This document shows, in pieces, positions 9,550 to 19,591 of a stretch of 64,000 nucleotides of DNA. The stretch's first letter is position 1, and every line of letters starts with the position of its first letter. The notes below the pieces were generated by a model, which saw only the letters and a program-made list of their open reading frames with translations, had not been told where the DNA came from and ran no database searches. Position numbers and translations under genes: made by a program. The DNA is from an uncultured Balneola sp. Lineage in GTDB: Bacteria > Bacteroidota > Rhodothermia > Balneolales > Balneolaceae. The stretch is taken from positions 62,001 through 126,000 of the forward strand of contig CABZWK010000002.1 of assembly GCA_902529365.1 (NCBI GenBank). The letters run 5' to 3'.

Positions 9550-10014
9550 ATGGATTTAAAACTGATAAAAAAGATTATAGACCTTATCGCAGCCAGCGAT
9601 GTAAACGAAGTAGCCATCGAGGAAGGAGATTTTAAAATAAAAGTAAAAAAATTATCTGAAACACCTCAGTTCAGTTATACCCAACCGATGATTACTCAAT
9701 CTCCTCAATCAACCGTTCCGGCTGTCACTCAAAACACCGAATCTTCGAACATGGCGGGTTCAACTACTACTCCTGTAAATACCATTGAGGCACCGATTGT
9801 AGGTACCTTTTATCAAGCACCCTCGCCTGATATGGAATCCTTTGTGAAAGTGGGTGATAAGGTTCAATCCGGTCAAACGCTCTGTATTATTGAGGCGATG
9901 AAGATAATGAATGAAATAGAATCAGACTGTTCTGGCACAATAACCGAAATATTAGTTTCAGATGGGACACCGGTGGAATTTGGTCAACCACTGTTTTCAA
10001 TTTCTAAAGACTAG
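9550..10014 (+). CDS. accB: Acetyl-CoA carboxylase biotin carboxyl carrier protein
   Basis: 154 residues. The N-terminal part is a short helix-strand segment and a flexible linker rich in Gln, Ser, Thr and Pro (about 40-78). The C-terminal biotinyl domain carries EAMKIM with Lys118 as the biotin attachment site. It shuttles carboxylated biotin between biotin carboxylase and the carboxyltransferase in the first step of fatty acid synthesis. accC begins five bases downstream, so the two are co-transcribed. The carboxyltransferase subunits are not in the window. Confidence 0.97.
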   Translation: MDLKLIKKIIDLIAASDVNEVAIEEGDFKIKVKKLSETPQFSYTQPMITQSPQSTVPAVTQNTESSNMAGSTTTPVNTIEAPIVGTFYQAPSPDMESFVKVGDKVQSGQTLCIIEAMKIMNEIESDCSGTITEILVSDGTPVEFGQPLFSISKD

Positions 10015-10019
10015 TTTAC

Positions 10020-11375
10020 ATGTTTAACAAAATCTTAATTGCGAATAGAGGCGAAATAGCCCTCCGTATAATTCGTACATGCAAAGAAATGGGTATCCTG
10101 ACGGTTGCCGTTTATTCAACTGCAGATAAGGACAGTTTACACGTTAAATTTGCAGACGAAGCAGTATGTATAGGGCCTGCTTCAAGTAAAGAAAGTTATT
10201 TAAAAATCCCATCCATATTAGCTGCCGCAGAAATTACAAATGCAGATGCCATTCACCCAGGATATGGATTTTTAGCAGAGAACGCAGAATTCTCTAGAAT
10301 TTGTAAAGAGCACAATATTAAATTTATTGGTCCCTCACCCAAGGCTATATCCTCCATGGGTGATAAAGCAGTAGCAAAAGCGACGATGATCAATAATAAG
10401 GTACCTGTTGTTCCAGGAAGTGATGGAGTTGTCACCAATTACGAAGACGCTAAAAAGGTTTGTAGTAATATTGGCTTTCCTGTAATAGTTAAAGCTTCTG
10501 CAGGCGGTGGTGGGCGTGGGATGAGAGTGGTTTTGGATGCCTCTGAACTCCAAAAAAACTTCGAGATGTGTCGCAATGAAGCTGAAACAGCCTTCAATAA
10601 TCCTGCTGTTTATATTGAGCGCTTTGTTCAAAATCCACATCATGTTGAAATTCAAGTTCTAGCCGATCAACACGGCAATGCTATTTCTCTTGGGGAAAGA
10701 GATTGTTCGTTACAGCGTAGGCATCAAAAAATCCTAGAAGAGGCTCCTTCTCCCCTTGTAACGCCAGCTCTGCGAAATAAAATGGGTCAAGCTGCTGTAA
10801 ATGCCGCACTTTCAGTTCAATATGAGGGTGCGGGTACAGTTGAATTTCTGGTTAATGATGAACTCAACTTCTATTTCATGGAAATGAATACAAGAATACA
10901 AGTTGAGCACCCTGTGACCGAACAAATTACTGGATATGACCTAATCAAAGAACAAATTAAGGTGGCTGCTGGAAAATCTATCGCCGATTATCAAGTCAAC
11001 CTGTCTGGTCACTCCATAGAATGCCGAATAAATGCAGAAGACCCTGAATCTAATTTTCGACCCTCTGCTGGTGAAATAACTGTCTTTCATCCACCAGGAG
11101 GGCAAGGCGTTCGACTAGATACCCATGTTTATTCAGGTTATCGAATACCACCTTATTATGACTCAATGATAGCAAAACTCATTGTTACTGCTAAGACAAG
11201 ACCAGAGGCAATCATAAAGATGCGTAGAGCATTACAAGAGTTTATTATAGAGGGAGTCAAAACAACCATTCCCTATCATATACAGTTAATGGACGATCCT
11301 AACTTCAGTAAAGGGTATGTTAGCACCAAATATTTAGAAACTTTTTTTACCTATAAGGTCGAACAAAACGCCTAA
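10020..11375 (+). CDS. accC: Biotin carboxylase subunit of acetyl-CoA carboxylase
   Basis: 451 residues, full length. The N-terminal biotin-carboxylase domain starts with [13 protein letters not shown]. The ATP-grasp domain contains the glycine-rich loop GGGGRGMR and [14 protein letters not shown], which holds catalytic and Mg-binding residues. A C-terminal domain follows. It uses ATP and bicarbonate to carboxylate the biotin on AccB. The gene starts five bases after accB. gcvH follows 20 bases later, probably on the same transcript although the pathway differs. Confidence 0.97.
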   Translation: MFNKILIANRGEIALRIIRTCKEMGILTVAVYSTADKDSLHVKFADEAVCIGPASSKESYLKIPSILAAAEITNADAIHPGYGFLAENAEFSRICKEHNIKFIGPSPKAISSMGDKAVAKATMINNKVPVVPGSDGVVTNYEDAKKVCSNIGFPVIVKASAGGGGRGMRVVLDASELQKNFEMCRNEAETAFNNPAVYIERFVQNPHHVEIQVLADQHGNAISLGERDCSLQRRHQKILEEAPSPLVTPALRNKMGQAAVNAALSVQYEGAGTVEFLVNDELNFYFMEMNTRIQVEHPVTEQITGYDLIKEQIKVAAGKSIADYQVNLSGHSIECRINAEDPESNFRPSAGEITVFHPPGGQGVRLDTHVYSGYRIPPYYDSMIAKLIVTAKTRPEAIIKMRRALQEFIIEGVKTTIPYHIQLMDDPNFSKGYVSTKYLETFFTYKVEQNA

Positions 11376-11395
11376 TCATAAAATAATTGAACGAA

Positions 11396-11773
11396 ATGAG
11401 TACACCAAGTCATCTATTTTACACTAAGGATCATGAATGGGTTCACATTCATGATGATGGTACAGCCACTATTGGTATAACTGATTTCGCTCAAGGCGAA
11501 TTGGGAGATATAGTTTTTGTCGAATTAAATAATGTGGGTGATGTATGTAAAAAAGAGGATACTTTTGGTACTGTTGAAGCAGTAAAAACAGTGTCTGATC
11601 TCTATGCTCCTTTAGATGGAGAAATCATTGAAATCAACGAAGCTCTTGAAGACGAGCCTGAAATAGTGAATGACGATCCCTATGGTCAAGGTTGGATGAT
11701 CAAAATTTTCATCTCGAATCCTGATCAAAAAACTGATTTGTTAGATTCTGAAGCCTATCAAGCACTTATTTAA
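11396..11773 (+). CDS. gcvH: Glycine cleavage system H protein
   Basis: 125 residues from the ATG at 11396; a TTG nine bases upstream is also in frame but less likely. The lipoyl domain contains [15 protein letters not shown] with Lys64 as the lipoylation site, and a GDIVFVELN strand before it. H protein carries the aminomethyl group between the P, T and L proteins of glycine cleavage, feeding one-carbon units to folate. The other gcv genes are not in this window. It sits between accC and guaA with short spacers. Confidence 0.96.
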   Translation: MSTPSHLFYTKDHEWVHIHDDGTATIGITDFAQGELGDIVFVELNNVGDVCKKEDTFGTVEAVKTVSDLYAPLDGEIIEINEALEDEPEIVNDDPYGQGWMIKIFISNPDQKTDLLDSEAYQALI

Positions 11774-11777
11774 AAGC

Positions 11778-13325
11778 ATGAGCCGTCACAATGAATGGAT
11801 TCTAATTTTAGACTACGGGTCCCAACTCACCCAGCTCATAGCTAGACGTCTCAGGGAACTCAACATCTACTGTGAAATACACCCGTATAATGTCGATTTA
11901 GCTCAGGTTTCAACACCTCAACCCTCTGGTATCATTCTCTCTGGTGGTCCAATGAGTGTAAACGACGATGGTGCACCCCATCTTCAGCCTGATATCTTAG
12001 AGTTTGACACTCCTATCCTAGGTATATGTTATGGTCTTCAACTACTATCCCACAACTTAAAACCCGGATCGGTTGAACGAGCACAAAAAAGAGAATATGG
12101 ACGAGCTCATTTGATTGTAAATAATGATCAAGACTTACTTAAAGGTATCCCTCAGAACTCAGTTGTATGGATGTCACATGGAGATCACATTGAAGAGGTA
12201 GATTCAGATCTTGAGATCATAGCTCAGACTAAGAATGCTCATGTTGCCGCCATTAAGTATCGTTATAAACCGATCTATGGAGTTCAATTTCATCCAGAAG
12301 TAGCGCACACTGAATATGGAACTCAATTACTCTCGAATTTTGCACTTGGTATCTGTGGGTTATTCGGGGACTGGACTGCTTCTTCATTCATTGAAGAACA
12401 AACCGAAGCCATAAGAAGAAAAGTTGGTGATGATAAGGTACTTTGCGCATTGTCAGGCGGAGTGGATTCTACCGTAGTTGCAACGCTTCTGCACAAAGCA
12501 ATAGGTGATCAGTTATTATGTGTATTTGTAGATAATGGCTTATTGAGAAAAGATGAATTTGAAAGTGTTCTACGACTCTATAAAGAAGAACTTCATTTAC
12601 CTGTGAAAGGTGTTGATGTGTCAGAACTGTTTTTAGACCGATTAACAGGAGTTTCCGAGCCTGAGGAAAAAAGAAAAATTATTGGTAAAACCTTTATCGA
12701 TGTTTTTGACCAAGAGGTTAATAATATCGATGCCTTTAAATATTTAGCACAAGGCACCCTTTACCCCGATGTTATAGAAAGTGTCTCTTTTAAAGGACCT
12801 TCCGCCACTATTAAATCACATCATAACGTGGGTGGTTTACCTGATAAGATGAAACTTCAACTCATTGAACCAGTTCGCGAGCTATTTAAAGATGAGGTCC
12901 GTGTAGTTGGTCGAGCTTTAGGTATTCCCGATCATTTTATCGATAGGCACCCATTCCCTGGACCAGGCTTAGGAATACGTGTGGTTGGAGAGCTAAGTCG
13001 TGAGAAGTTGAATATATTACGTGAGTCCGACGCAATTTTTATAGAAGCACTAGTTGAATCTGGTTTGTATAAGGAGACTTGGCAAGCTCTAGCGGTACTT
13101 CTACCTGTACAAAGCGTGGGTGTTATGGGCGATGAGCGAACTTATGAGTACACCATTGCATTAAGAGCAGTAACCTCTACCGACGGTATGACCGCAGATT
13201 GGGCACACCTACCTTATGAGTTTTTAGCAGAAGTTTCGAATCGCATTATCAATGAAGTTAACGGAGTTAACCGAGTGGTCTATGATATCAGTTCCAAACC
13301 ACCTGCTACTATTGAATGGGAATAA
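11778..13325 (+). CDS. guaA: GMP synthase (glutamine-hydrolysing)
   Basis: 515 residues, full length. The N-terminal class I glutamine amidotransferase domain has LGICYG with Cys84 as nucleophile and FHPEV supplying the His-Glu pair. The ATP-pyrophosphatase domain begins with [13 protein letters not shown], its PP-loop. The C-terminal dimerisation domain ends in the conserved KPPATIEWE. It aminates XMP to GMP in purine synthesis. The gene starts four bases after gcvH and probably shares its transcript. Confidence 0.98.
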   Translation: MSRHNEWILILDYGSQLTQLIARRLRELNIYCEIHPYNVDLAQVSTPQPSGIILSGGPMSVNDDGAPHLQPDILEFDTPILGICYGLQLLSHNLKPGSVERAQKREYGRAHLIVNNDQDLLKGIPQNSVVWMSHGDHIEEVDSDLEIIAQTKNAHVAAIKYRYKPIYGVQFHPEVAHTEYGTQLLSNFALGICGLFGDWTASSFIEEQTEAIRRKVGDDKVLCALSGGVDSTVVATLLHKAIGDQLLCVFVDNGLLRKDEFESVLRLYKEELHLPVKGVDVSELFLDRLTGVSEPEEKRKIIGKTFIDVFDQEVNNIDAFKYLAQGTLYPDVIESVSFKGPSATIKSHHNVGGLPDKMKLQLIEPVRELFKDEVRVVGRALGIPDHFIDRHPFPGPGLGIRVVGELSREKLNILRESDAIFIEALVESGLYKETWQALAVLLPVQSVGVMGDERTYEYTIALRAVTSTDGMTADWAHLPYEFLAEVSNRIINEVNGVNRVVYDISSKPPATIEWE

Positions 13326-13341
13326 TAGATAAGAAAGGAAA

Positions 13342-15177
13342 ATGGCTTTAACTATGAACAAATCGGTTGTTTATTTGTTATTGATTGTAGTTTTATCTGT
13401 GTTAGTGACGGTTTTATCACTTCAACCAGTTGACGCTCAAACAGTACCCTCACTATCTCAAAATCAAGAATTACTATCTCTTTATGAACAGGGTTTAGAT
13501 AGTGCTATAATTCAGCAATACTCTTCTCCAGTTACCGATGCAGAATATTATTACCTCGCTAGTAGTTATGTACGTTTGGGTCAGTACAACCAAGCCCTAA
13601 TTCTCCTATCAACGTTGATCAATGCTTCGAATTCTGAGCAGTCCCTTTGGTGGAGTGCCGAGGCAAGCATAGCCCAGTCTAGGGTACTTTTCTATCTCGG
13701 TAATTATGCTAGTGCTTTAGAGCAGGCATTTGATTTATCCATTCTTTCTACATCGACCTCAGATCAGAAACGCAGATCCTCTATGTTTGTGGACGATATT
13801 TTAGAATTCTTGAGTCCTTCATCTTTAGCCCAATTATTCACTAATCATTATCCGTTTGAGCTTAAAGCCAGTATACTAGAAGAGCTTATGTATGTTATAC
13901 CATATGAGCTTGCCAACACTTTTTATTCAGAGTTACAGCAATTGGCTTTAGCATCAGGCGAAAGTAACAACCTAACTCTAAGTAGAATTGAACGGCAATT
14001 ATCCACACCAATTCAATACCGAAGTAGATATAATCCGACTAAACAGTTTGGTGCACCAGATGGGTTTCATTATCGTTTAGGAGTACTCTTACCCACTTAT
14101 TCAGTGGAAAATCCTAGATATGCCGTAGTTCAAGATTTATACAAAGGTATGTCCTTTGCAGCAGAAGAATTCAATGCCAACACACCAGACGCAAAAATGT
14201 TCCTTATCTACAAATCGACCACAGATTCGCTCTCAGCGGGCAAACAGGTAGATACTGAATATTCAGAAATTGAACATTTTGCTCATACTCAAATTTCTTC
14301 CTTAGTAATAGGTGATCGGGTAAATGCTATTATTGGTCCACTTTTCTCTAATGAGGCTCCTCTATATGCCCCATTGGCAGAAGAATATGAGATTCCACTA
14401 TTTCTACCCTTAGCCAATGCCGATAGTCTAGATCTTCACAATAATTATATGTTTCAAGTGAATCCTAGCTTTAGTTCTCAGGGGTCTATTTTAGCCAGAT
14501 ATGCAGTAGAAAGCCTCGGCTTCGATACACTAGGTATTCTGGCAGAAAAAGGGAGCTTAGGTGAAGCAGCAGCCCACTCCTTTCTCAGAGAGTCAGAACG
14601 ACTAGGAGCTTTTGTCGCGTACGACTTTATAGAAAATCTCGAAGAACAAGGGTATGGAATCACAGATTTTACTCAATATTTCACCACCGATACCTTAGAT
14701 AGCGTAACCATAATTGATGCGGTTTACGCCCCATTTACAGGGACTATTGCTCAAACTCTTATCGAATCCCTACTTACAGACTTAGAAGCTATGCAAAGTA
14801 CTATAGATATTTTAGGGTCAGAAGAATGGGGTGGTGTAAACATTAATAGCAGTAGACTACCAGAAACCGATGTATATTTCAGTAGAGGGTATGACGTTGA
14901 CACCACACAAATCAAGACCCAACAATTTACTATATCATACGAAATTCGCTATGGTAGCTCACCCACCAATTTTAGTTATATAGGGTACGATGTAGCGCAT
15001 TATGTTATGCGCGAACTATACGCAGTAAAAAATCATAAGGCTTTAAAAAATCGCATAAAAACCTCTTCTCCCTATAAAGGGCACGCTTTCACAATCGATT
15101 TCCGCAACACTCATATAAATTCATCCGTCTTTATTCAGCATATCCCCTCTTTATCTACTCAAAATGAGGATAACTAG
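13342..15177 (+). CDS. TPR plus type 1 periplasmic-binding-fold protein (LpoA-like architecture)
   Basis: 611 residues with a signal peptide ending near VDAQ. Start ATG 13342 or 13354; the AAGGAA at 13335-13340 does not decide between them. Residues about 30-220 are helical repeats of TPR type (for example YYYLASSYVRLGQYNQAL). From about 235 a Leu/Ile/Val-binding-protein-like fold begins (YRLGVLLPTYS), with IIGPLFSNEA and the GILAEKGSLGEAA strand. The same two-domain order occurs in LpoA, the outer-membrane activator of PBP1A, although no lipobox Cys is obvious. An ABC-type solute receptor is the alternative, but no transporter genes are nearby. It converges with mltG. Confidence 0.65.
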   Translation: MALTMNKSVVYLLLIVVLSVLVTVLSLQPVDAQTVPSLSQNQELLSLYEQGLDSAIIQQYSSPVTDAEYYYLASSYVRLGQYNQALILLSTLINASNSEQSLWWSAEASIAQSRVLFYLGNYASALEQAFDLSILSTSTSDQKRRSSMFVDDILEFLSPSSLAQLFTNHYPFELKASILEELMYVIPYELANTFYSELQQLALASGESNNLTLSRIERQLSTPIQYRSRYNPTKQFGAPDGFHYRLGVLLPTYSVENPRYAVVQDLYKGMSFAAEEFNANTPDAKMFLIYKSTTDSLSAGKQVDTEYSEIEHFAHTQISSLVIGDRVNAIIGPLFSNEAPLYAPLAEEYEIPLFLPLANADSLDLHNNYMFQVNPSFSSQGSILARYAVESLGFDTLGILAEKGSLGEAAAHSFLRESERLGAFVAYDFIENLEEQGYGITDFTQYFTTDTLDSVTIIDAVYAPFTGTIAQTLIESLLTDLEAMQSTIDILGSEEWGGVNINSSRLPETDVYFSRGYDVDTTQIKTQQFTISYEIRYGSSPTNFSYIGYDVAHYVMRELYAVKNHKALKNRIKTSSPYKGHAFTIDFRNTHINSSVFIQHIPSLSTQNEDN

Positions 15178-15182
15178 CTCTA

Positions 15183-16226
15183 TTAAGGCGTTGATTGTTC
15201 TCGTTGTCTTTTGATTCGATACTGCTCTTGAATCCAGTCTCTCCAGATTTTACTCGCCTTCTGATGATCCTCATAACTTGTACTAAAGGTATGTGTGCCT
15301 TCAGGACTCGCCACCATATACAGATAGTCATGCCGTTCCGGCCGAGCCGCTGCCTCCAAACTAGTATAGGATGGATTGGTGATAGGTCCCGGTGGTAAGC
15401 CATTAATTTGATATGTATTGTATGGATGTTCGAAACTGTAGTCTCTGTACAACAATCTTCTTCGTTCGCCCAACGCAAAATTTACTGTTGGATCTGCTTG
15501 TAGCCTCATATTACTTTTGAATCGATTCCAATAAAGCCCCCCAATCCTTTTTTTTTCTTCCTCAAATTTATACTCCCATTCAATGATCGAGGCCATAATT
15601 ATCACCTCCTCCCATCTGGTTGATGTAAACGGCTCACCCTCAATCAGAGTAGATAATGCTTTAGTATTCTCTTTAATTAAGCGACCGATAACCGTTTTAG
15701 GCGGATCTGTCCAATACACTAGGTACGTTTCTGGATACAATTGTCCAATTACTCTGTCAGTATCAGAATTAACCGTAGCTAACCAGGTACTGTCGTTAAG
15801 AACCTCGAAAAAATCATCCTGTTGATATATGCTCTGCTTTTCGAATTGCTGAACTATTGATTGAATATTCTGCCCAGGTAGTACAGTCAATCTTATAGGA
15901 TCTTGCAAACCCCTTCCAAGTTTTTCCAACAATTGATCCAACGAACAATTATTGTTTATTAGATAATGACCTCTCGGCACCGATCTCCAGCCCGATAAAC
16001 GCCTAGCCCAATCAAAAATTGCAGGCTCCATGGTTAAGCCCTTTTTTGCTAATCTGCTAAAGACACTATCCATTGGTTGTGAGCGCTCAACATATAATGA
16101 TATACCAACATCAATAGAAAGTGATTCTTTGATAAAACTATCTGAGTGTAACAGATAATTTCTAGGTGTGAATACCAATAAAAAGGAAGCGAAAAAAAAT
16201 ACTATCTGAAGTACAAAGGCGTTCAT
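15183..16226 (-). CDS. mltG: Endolytic murein transglycosylase MltG
   Basis: 347 residues with an N-terminal membrane anchor (about 4-20) and a periplasmic body. The YceG/MltG signature is MASIIEWEY, with Glu216 aligned to the catalytic Glu, followed by GGLYWNRF, LQADPTVNFA, INGLPPGPI and the YMVASPEGTHTFS C-terminal block. MltG cleaves nascent glycan strands and sets their length at the inner membrane. Its stop lies five bases from the stop of the convergent LpoA-like gene. It stands 76 bases downstream of the HD-domain gene, probably under a separate promoter. Confidence 0.92.
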   Translation of the reverse strand: MNAFVLQIVFFFASFLLVFTPRNYLLHSDSFIKESLSIDVGISLYVERSQPMDSVFSRLAKKGLTMEPAIFDWARRLSGWRSVPRGHYLINNNCSLDQLLEKLGRGLQDPIRLTVLPGQNIQSIVQQFEKQSIYQQDDFFEVLNDSTWLATVNSDTDRVIGQLYPETYLVYWTDPPKTVIGRLIKENTKALSTLIEGEPFTSTRWEEVIIMASIIEWEYKFEEEKKRIGGLYWNRFKSNMRLQADPTVNFALGERRRLLYRDYSFEHPYNTYQINGLPPGPITNPSYTSLEAAARPERHDYLYMVASPEGTHTFSTSYEDHQKASKIWRDWIQEQYRIKRQREQSTP

Positions 16227-16302
16227 AAATTGTTCGATTTATACGATAAATGAGTTCAAATGGAAATGGACTGTAAAACGATATCAAGATAATCTAAATA
16301 AT

Positions 16303-16863
16303 TTATTCAATAAGATTTTTCTCCTTAGCTTTTTGAAACACATCAATCAAAAAAAGTATGTGATCGGTTAAGGTAGTTCCGATGAGCTCCACTCCTTTAT
16401 GTATATCGTCACGTGAAACATTCGCAGCAAAATTTGGAGTTTTTAACTTTTTTGTAACCGATTTAACCTTCATTCCTTCATACCCAGTGGGTCGCAATAA
16501 AGACACCGCATGTATAAATCCCGATAACTCATCACAAGCAAATAAATAGCAATCCATTTCAGACTCAGGTATTATACCGGTTCGATCAGGGGCATGAGCT
16601 AGAATGGCATGTTTTATCTCATCGGTGAGCTCAACTTTAGGGAATATGTGCTCTACCGCATAGCTTGGGTGCTGATCTGGATAGACTTCCCAGTCGAGAT
16701 CATGTAATAAACCACACAACCACCAATCGAGAATACTTTTCTCGTCTTTCTCTTGTTTTTGGGCGTATGCTTGCATGGCTACCGCAACCATATGTGAATG
16801 ATTTATCAGAGAATTTGTTGTTATGTATTCATGAAGTAATAGTTTGGCAGATTCTTTTTCCAT
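16303..16863 (-). CDS. HD-domain phosphohydrolase-like protein
   Basis: 186 residues with the HD-superfamily pattern: His24 in NHSHMVAVA, His54-Asp55 in LLHDLDWEV, and a later His in AILAHAPDR. The metal site is therefore complete. The family acts on phosphoesters of nucleotides, but this small cytoplasmic subgroup has no settled substrate. It is transcribed divergently from the cytochrome gene across a 135-base gap that must hold both promoters. No specific operator could be identified. Confidence 0.8.
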   Translation of the reverse strand: MEKESAKLLLHEYITTNSLINHSHMVAVAMQAYAQKQEKDEKSILDWWLCGLLHDLDWEVYPDQHPSYAVEHIFPKVELTDEIKHAILAHAPDRTGIIPESEMDCYLFACDELSGFIHAVSLLRPTGYEGMKVKSVTKKLKTPNFAANVSRDDIHKGVELIGTTLTDHILFLIDVFQKAKEKNLIE

Positions 16864-16998
16864 AACGACCTTAGGATGTTAGTTGATGGTTTATTCAATC
16901 GATTAAGTATCTTAGTTGGTTAAGACTATGATGCACCACAATATAATGTTGAACAAAATAATAAAGTCCTTCAAACAATTAACTATTCAAGATAATGT

Positions 16999-17427
16999 AT
17001 GAATAAGTCAACTATTCCATTTCATAAATGCATGTTTAGGGTACATTTTAATACATTCATTGCCATATTCGGCATGATAAGTCTACAGTGTATGACAAAT
17101 GTAGAAGAAATTACTGGCGAACAAGTACAAAATATATCCTTTCAAGCTGAGGTTCAGCCTATATTACAGCAATATTGTGTCTCTTGTCATGGAAATACCG
17201 CAGGTATAAATTTGGATAGCTATGATGCAGTTATGAATAATAATGGTAATAATTGGAAGGAAAAGATCGTGGTTCCAGGGGACGCAGAAAATAGCGGTTT
17301 ATATGATGTCTTGTTAGAACGTCCGCAATTTCAGCTTCAGCAAATGCCTACTGGGGGACCATATTTAACGGGTGACGAAATAGAAATCATTAAAACATGG
17401 ATCAATGAAGGTGCTAAAAACAATTAA
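16999..17427 (+). CDS. c-type cytochrome lipoprotein
   Basis: 142 residues. The N-terminus is basic then hydrophobic and ends in ISLQC (Cys31), a likely lipobox. The mature part has a haem c site CVSCH at 60-64 and MPTGG with Met116 as probable distal ligand, in the pattern of the small planctomycete-type cytochrome c domain (VQPILQQYCVSCHG). It would be a periplasmic or outer-membrane-anchored electron carrier. The following YceI gene overlaps it by 23 bases, and a DUF5777 barrel comes next, so all three look co-expressed. The redox partner is unknown. Confidence 0.85.
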   Translation: MNKSTIPFHKCMFRVHFNTFIAIFGMISLQCMTNVEEITGEQVQNISFQAEVQPILQQYCVSCHGNTAGINLDSYDAVMNNNGNNWKEKIVVPGDAENSGLYDVLLERPQFQLQQMPTGGPYLTGDEIEIIKTWINEGAKNN

Positions 17428-17974
17428 ATCGAGCAATAGCTGGTACCTTAAATTGGCTCTAATGCTTGTATACTTACCAATTCCAATTTTGGCGCAAAGC
17501 TACTATGCAGAAAACGGCAAAGCTAATTTCACCTCTAGTGTTCCCTTATATGAATTTACGGGTACAAGTAAGCAGCTGACGGGGCTTATCAACTTTAACG
17601 ATAATTCCGTTGATTTTTATTTGGATTTGGAGACCCTGGATAGTGGTATAAAAAAACGTGATAAAGACATGAGGTTAACACTCGAAACAAAGAAATTTCC
17701 CTTTGCTGAATTCTATGGAAGCCTTTTGGATAGTGTAGATCTAACAAATTTGAATCCACAAAAGGTTAGAACCCGTGGTAATTTTAGCATTCACGGAGTA
17801 ACCCGGGAGATTGAGGTAGAAGGTGAAATTACCGTTGAACAGAATGCCCTACATCTAAAAGCCAATTGGGAGATTCGTTTGGAGGATTTTAATATAGTAC
17901 CTCCCTCCTTGTTAATAGTTAAAGTCGATCAAATCCAAAAAGTATCAATCGATATACGGCTAGATAAACAGTAA
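17405..17974 (+). CDS. YceI-family periplasmic protein
   Basis: 189 residues with a signal peptide ending near ILAQ (about residue 31). The YceI lipocalin-like barrel is recognisable from KRDKDMRLTLETKKFP and the VRTRGNFSIHGVTREIEVEGE strands. The family binds isoprenoids or other amphiphiles in the periplasm and is often linked to respiratory proteins. The start lies inside the 3' end of the cytochrome gene (23-base overlap), so translation is probably coupled. It precedes the DUF5777 barrel. Confidence 0.9.
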   Translation: MKVLKTIKSSNSWYLKLALMLVYLPIPILAQSYYAENGKANFTSSVPLYEFTGTSKQLTGLINFNDNSVDFYLDLETLDSGIKKRDKDMRLTLETKKFPFAEFYGSLLDSVDLTNLNPQKVRTRGNFSIHGVTREIEVEGEITVEQNALHLKANWEIRLEDFNIVPPSLLIVKVDQIQKVSIDIRLDKQ

Positions 17975-18013
17975 ATGAATGCTATTTTTAACCTTATTTC
18001 ATTCTCATAGTAT

Positions 18014-18868
18014 ATGAAATCAATTTTTTGCACCTTCCTTTTACTACTAGTAGTAGAATCAACACAAGCCCAAATGGAACGGAAGCGTTCGATAGAGAAT
18101 CTACCCGATCCTGAACTATTCCTAAGTACTTCATTGGTAGCAGCTCAAACCGTTAGTATTGTTCCTAAGGGTGAAATACAAAGTGCCATATCGCATTCAT
18201 TTGGGAGTATTCGTAGTGGTTGGGGTGATTTGTTTGGTCTCGATAATAATGCAGCGGTTCACCTTGGTTTAGATGTTGGTATTGCGCAGAATTTAAGTCT
18301 AGGAATTGGCAGAACAAGCGTAGACGATGTGTTTGATCTGCGTTTTAAATGGATGCCATATCGACAAAATAGTTCAAATAGCCGACCAGTGAGCGTTGGA
18401 TTTTACCTGAATACTGCGCTAGAAACATTGGAAGAACGTCGGTTTAATTATAGCTTCACTGAACGGCTTAGCTATCACAGTAGCTTATTACTTGCCCGTC
18501 AATTTGGTCGAAAAATTACACTTCAATTGAGTCCCTCTTTGTCTCATTTTAACACGCTCATATCGCAGGTTAATAACCCCCTTCAACACACCGTGTTTAG
18601 CACTCTATTTTTGGGAAGATTGCAATTAAATGAACGAAACTCGCTTTCATTTGAGACCGTGCCTATTCTTTCTGATCCAGAATCTATACATCATTGGGCC
18701 TTTAGTTACGAAATTGAGACAGGCGGACATGTTTTTCAACTATTCTTGCAATCAGGTTATCTTTTTACGGAACAATACATCATCAAACAGACCACAGACT
18801 CTTTCTGGGATGGTGATATACGTTTAGGTTTTGCTATACATCGGGTGTTTCAGATGAAGAATATATGA
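18014..18868 (+). CDS. DUF5777-family outer-membrane beta-barrel protein
   Basis: 284 residues with a signal peptide ending near TQAQ (residue 20). Alternating hydrophobic strands suggest an outer-membrane beta-barrel. The N-terminal region (VAAQTVSIVPKGEIQSAISHSFG, then a GLD segment) matches my recollection of DUF5777 proteins, which commonly accompany cytochrome c and YceI genes in Bacteroidota. The sequence ends RLGFAIHRVFQMKNI. Function is unknown; a porin or scaffold for the neighbouring redox lipoprotein is one possibility (inference). Confidence 0.7.
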   Translation: MKSIFCTFLLLLVVESTQAQMERKRSIENLPDPELFLSTSLVAAQTVSIVPKGEIQSAISHSFGSIRSGWGDLFGLDNNAAVHLGLDVGIAQNLSLGIGRTSVDDVFDLRFKWMPYRQNSSNSRPVSVGFYLNTALETLEERRFNYSFTERLSYHSSLLLARQFGRKITLQLSPSLSHFNTLISQVNNPLQHTVFSTLFLGRLQLNERNSLSFETVPILSDPESIHHWAFSYEIETGGHVFQLFLQSGYLFTEQYIIKQTTDSFWDGDIRLGFAIHRVFQMKNI

Positions 18869-18905
18869 GGATACATTCTTTTGTGACCAAGCATGGGATG
18901 GATAA

Positions 18906-19559
18906 ATGCAGATGATTTCATTAGTTAAGAAATTACTCATAAAAACTATTTGTGTTGTTCTAGTTGGGTATACATCAACCAGGATAGATGCGCAGGAGAC
19001 AAGGACCAACTCAAGCATAGCTGAAACGCTAAAACCAGAGAATAATGTTTTTTTTGTAGAATATTCTCATTCCCCAACCTCGTATATCTTTTTGGGTAAA
19101 ACTCCCTATTCTTCTTCACAGAGAACAAGTATTGGTTATATAACGCCCAATACTATTCCCTTTTTTATTGGCTACTTAAACTTTAGCGCACGACTTCATC
19201 CCATCATAGAGTACACTTATTCCAAGCGCGATGCCGGTGGAAGCTTGGATACTATCCGAGGCTGGTCTTTAGATCCCTTCGGGTTAAGTTCAACTGTTCA
19301 ATTTAACAAAACAACTCACCTACGAAATACGGTTTATGGTGGATTTACTATTATGCCTTATACCTTTCCAACGGACAAAGGTCGCCGATTAAATTTCAAT
19401 TTTGAGTTGCAATCCACTATTGAGCAAGCATTTGGAAAACAATTTGTACTTTCCTTTGGGGGAGCTTTACATCATATTTCAAATGCACAAACTGGGAAGC
19501 AAAACCCTGGTATAGACTCTATATACATGTTGTTAAGATTATCTTATCTTGTCGATTAA
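18906..19559 (+). CDS. PagL-like acyloxyacyl hydrolase (lipid A 3-O-deacylase family)
   Basis: 217 residues with a signal peptide ending near IDAQ and a small beta-barrel. The C-terminal motif HHISNAQTGKQNPGID matches the PagL family: His190 and Ser192 fit the catalytic His and Ser. The third residue, Glu in Pseudomonas PagL, falls on Asp204 by spacing. The enzyme would remove the 3-O-linked acyl chain of lipid A in the outer membrane. ATGs at 18906 and 18912 are equally possible starts. It lies 37 bases after the DUF5777 gene. Confidence 0.75.
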   Translation: MQMISLVKKLLIKTICVVLVGYTSTRIDAQETRTNSSIAETLKPENNVFFVEYSHSPTSYIFLGKTPYSSSQRTSIGYITPNTIPFFIGYLNFSARLHPIIEYTYSKRDAGGSLDTIRGWSLDPFGLSSTVQFNKTTHLRNTVYGGFTIMPYTFPTDKGRRLNFNFELQSTIEQAFGKQFVLSFGGALHHISNAQTGKQNPGIDSIYMLLRLSYLVD

Positions 19560-19591
19560 ATATAAATTACGATACTAGATCCTTTTAAATT

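Noticed and set aside
10335-10655. 106-residue open frame antisense to accC
   Set aside because: It lies entirely inside a highly conserved gene, and its translation looks like composition noise.
15155-15478. 107-residue open frame overlapping the 3' end of mltG
   Set aside because: It covers conserved mltG coding sequence in another frame and shows no protein-like pattern.
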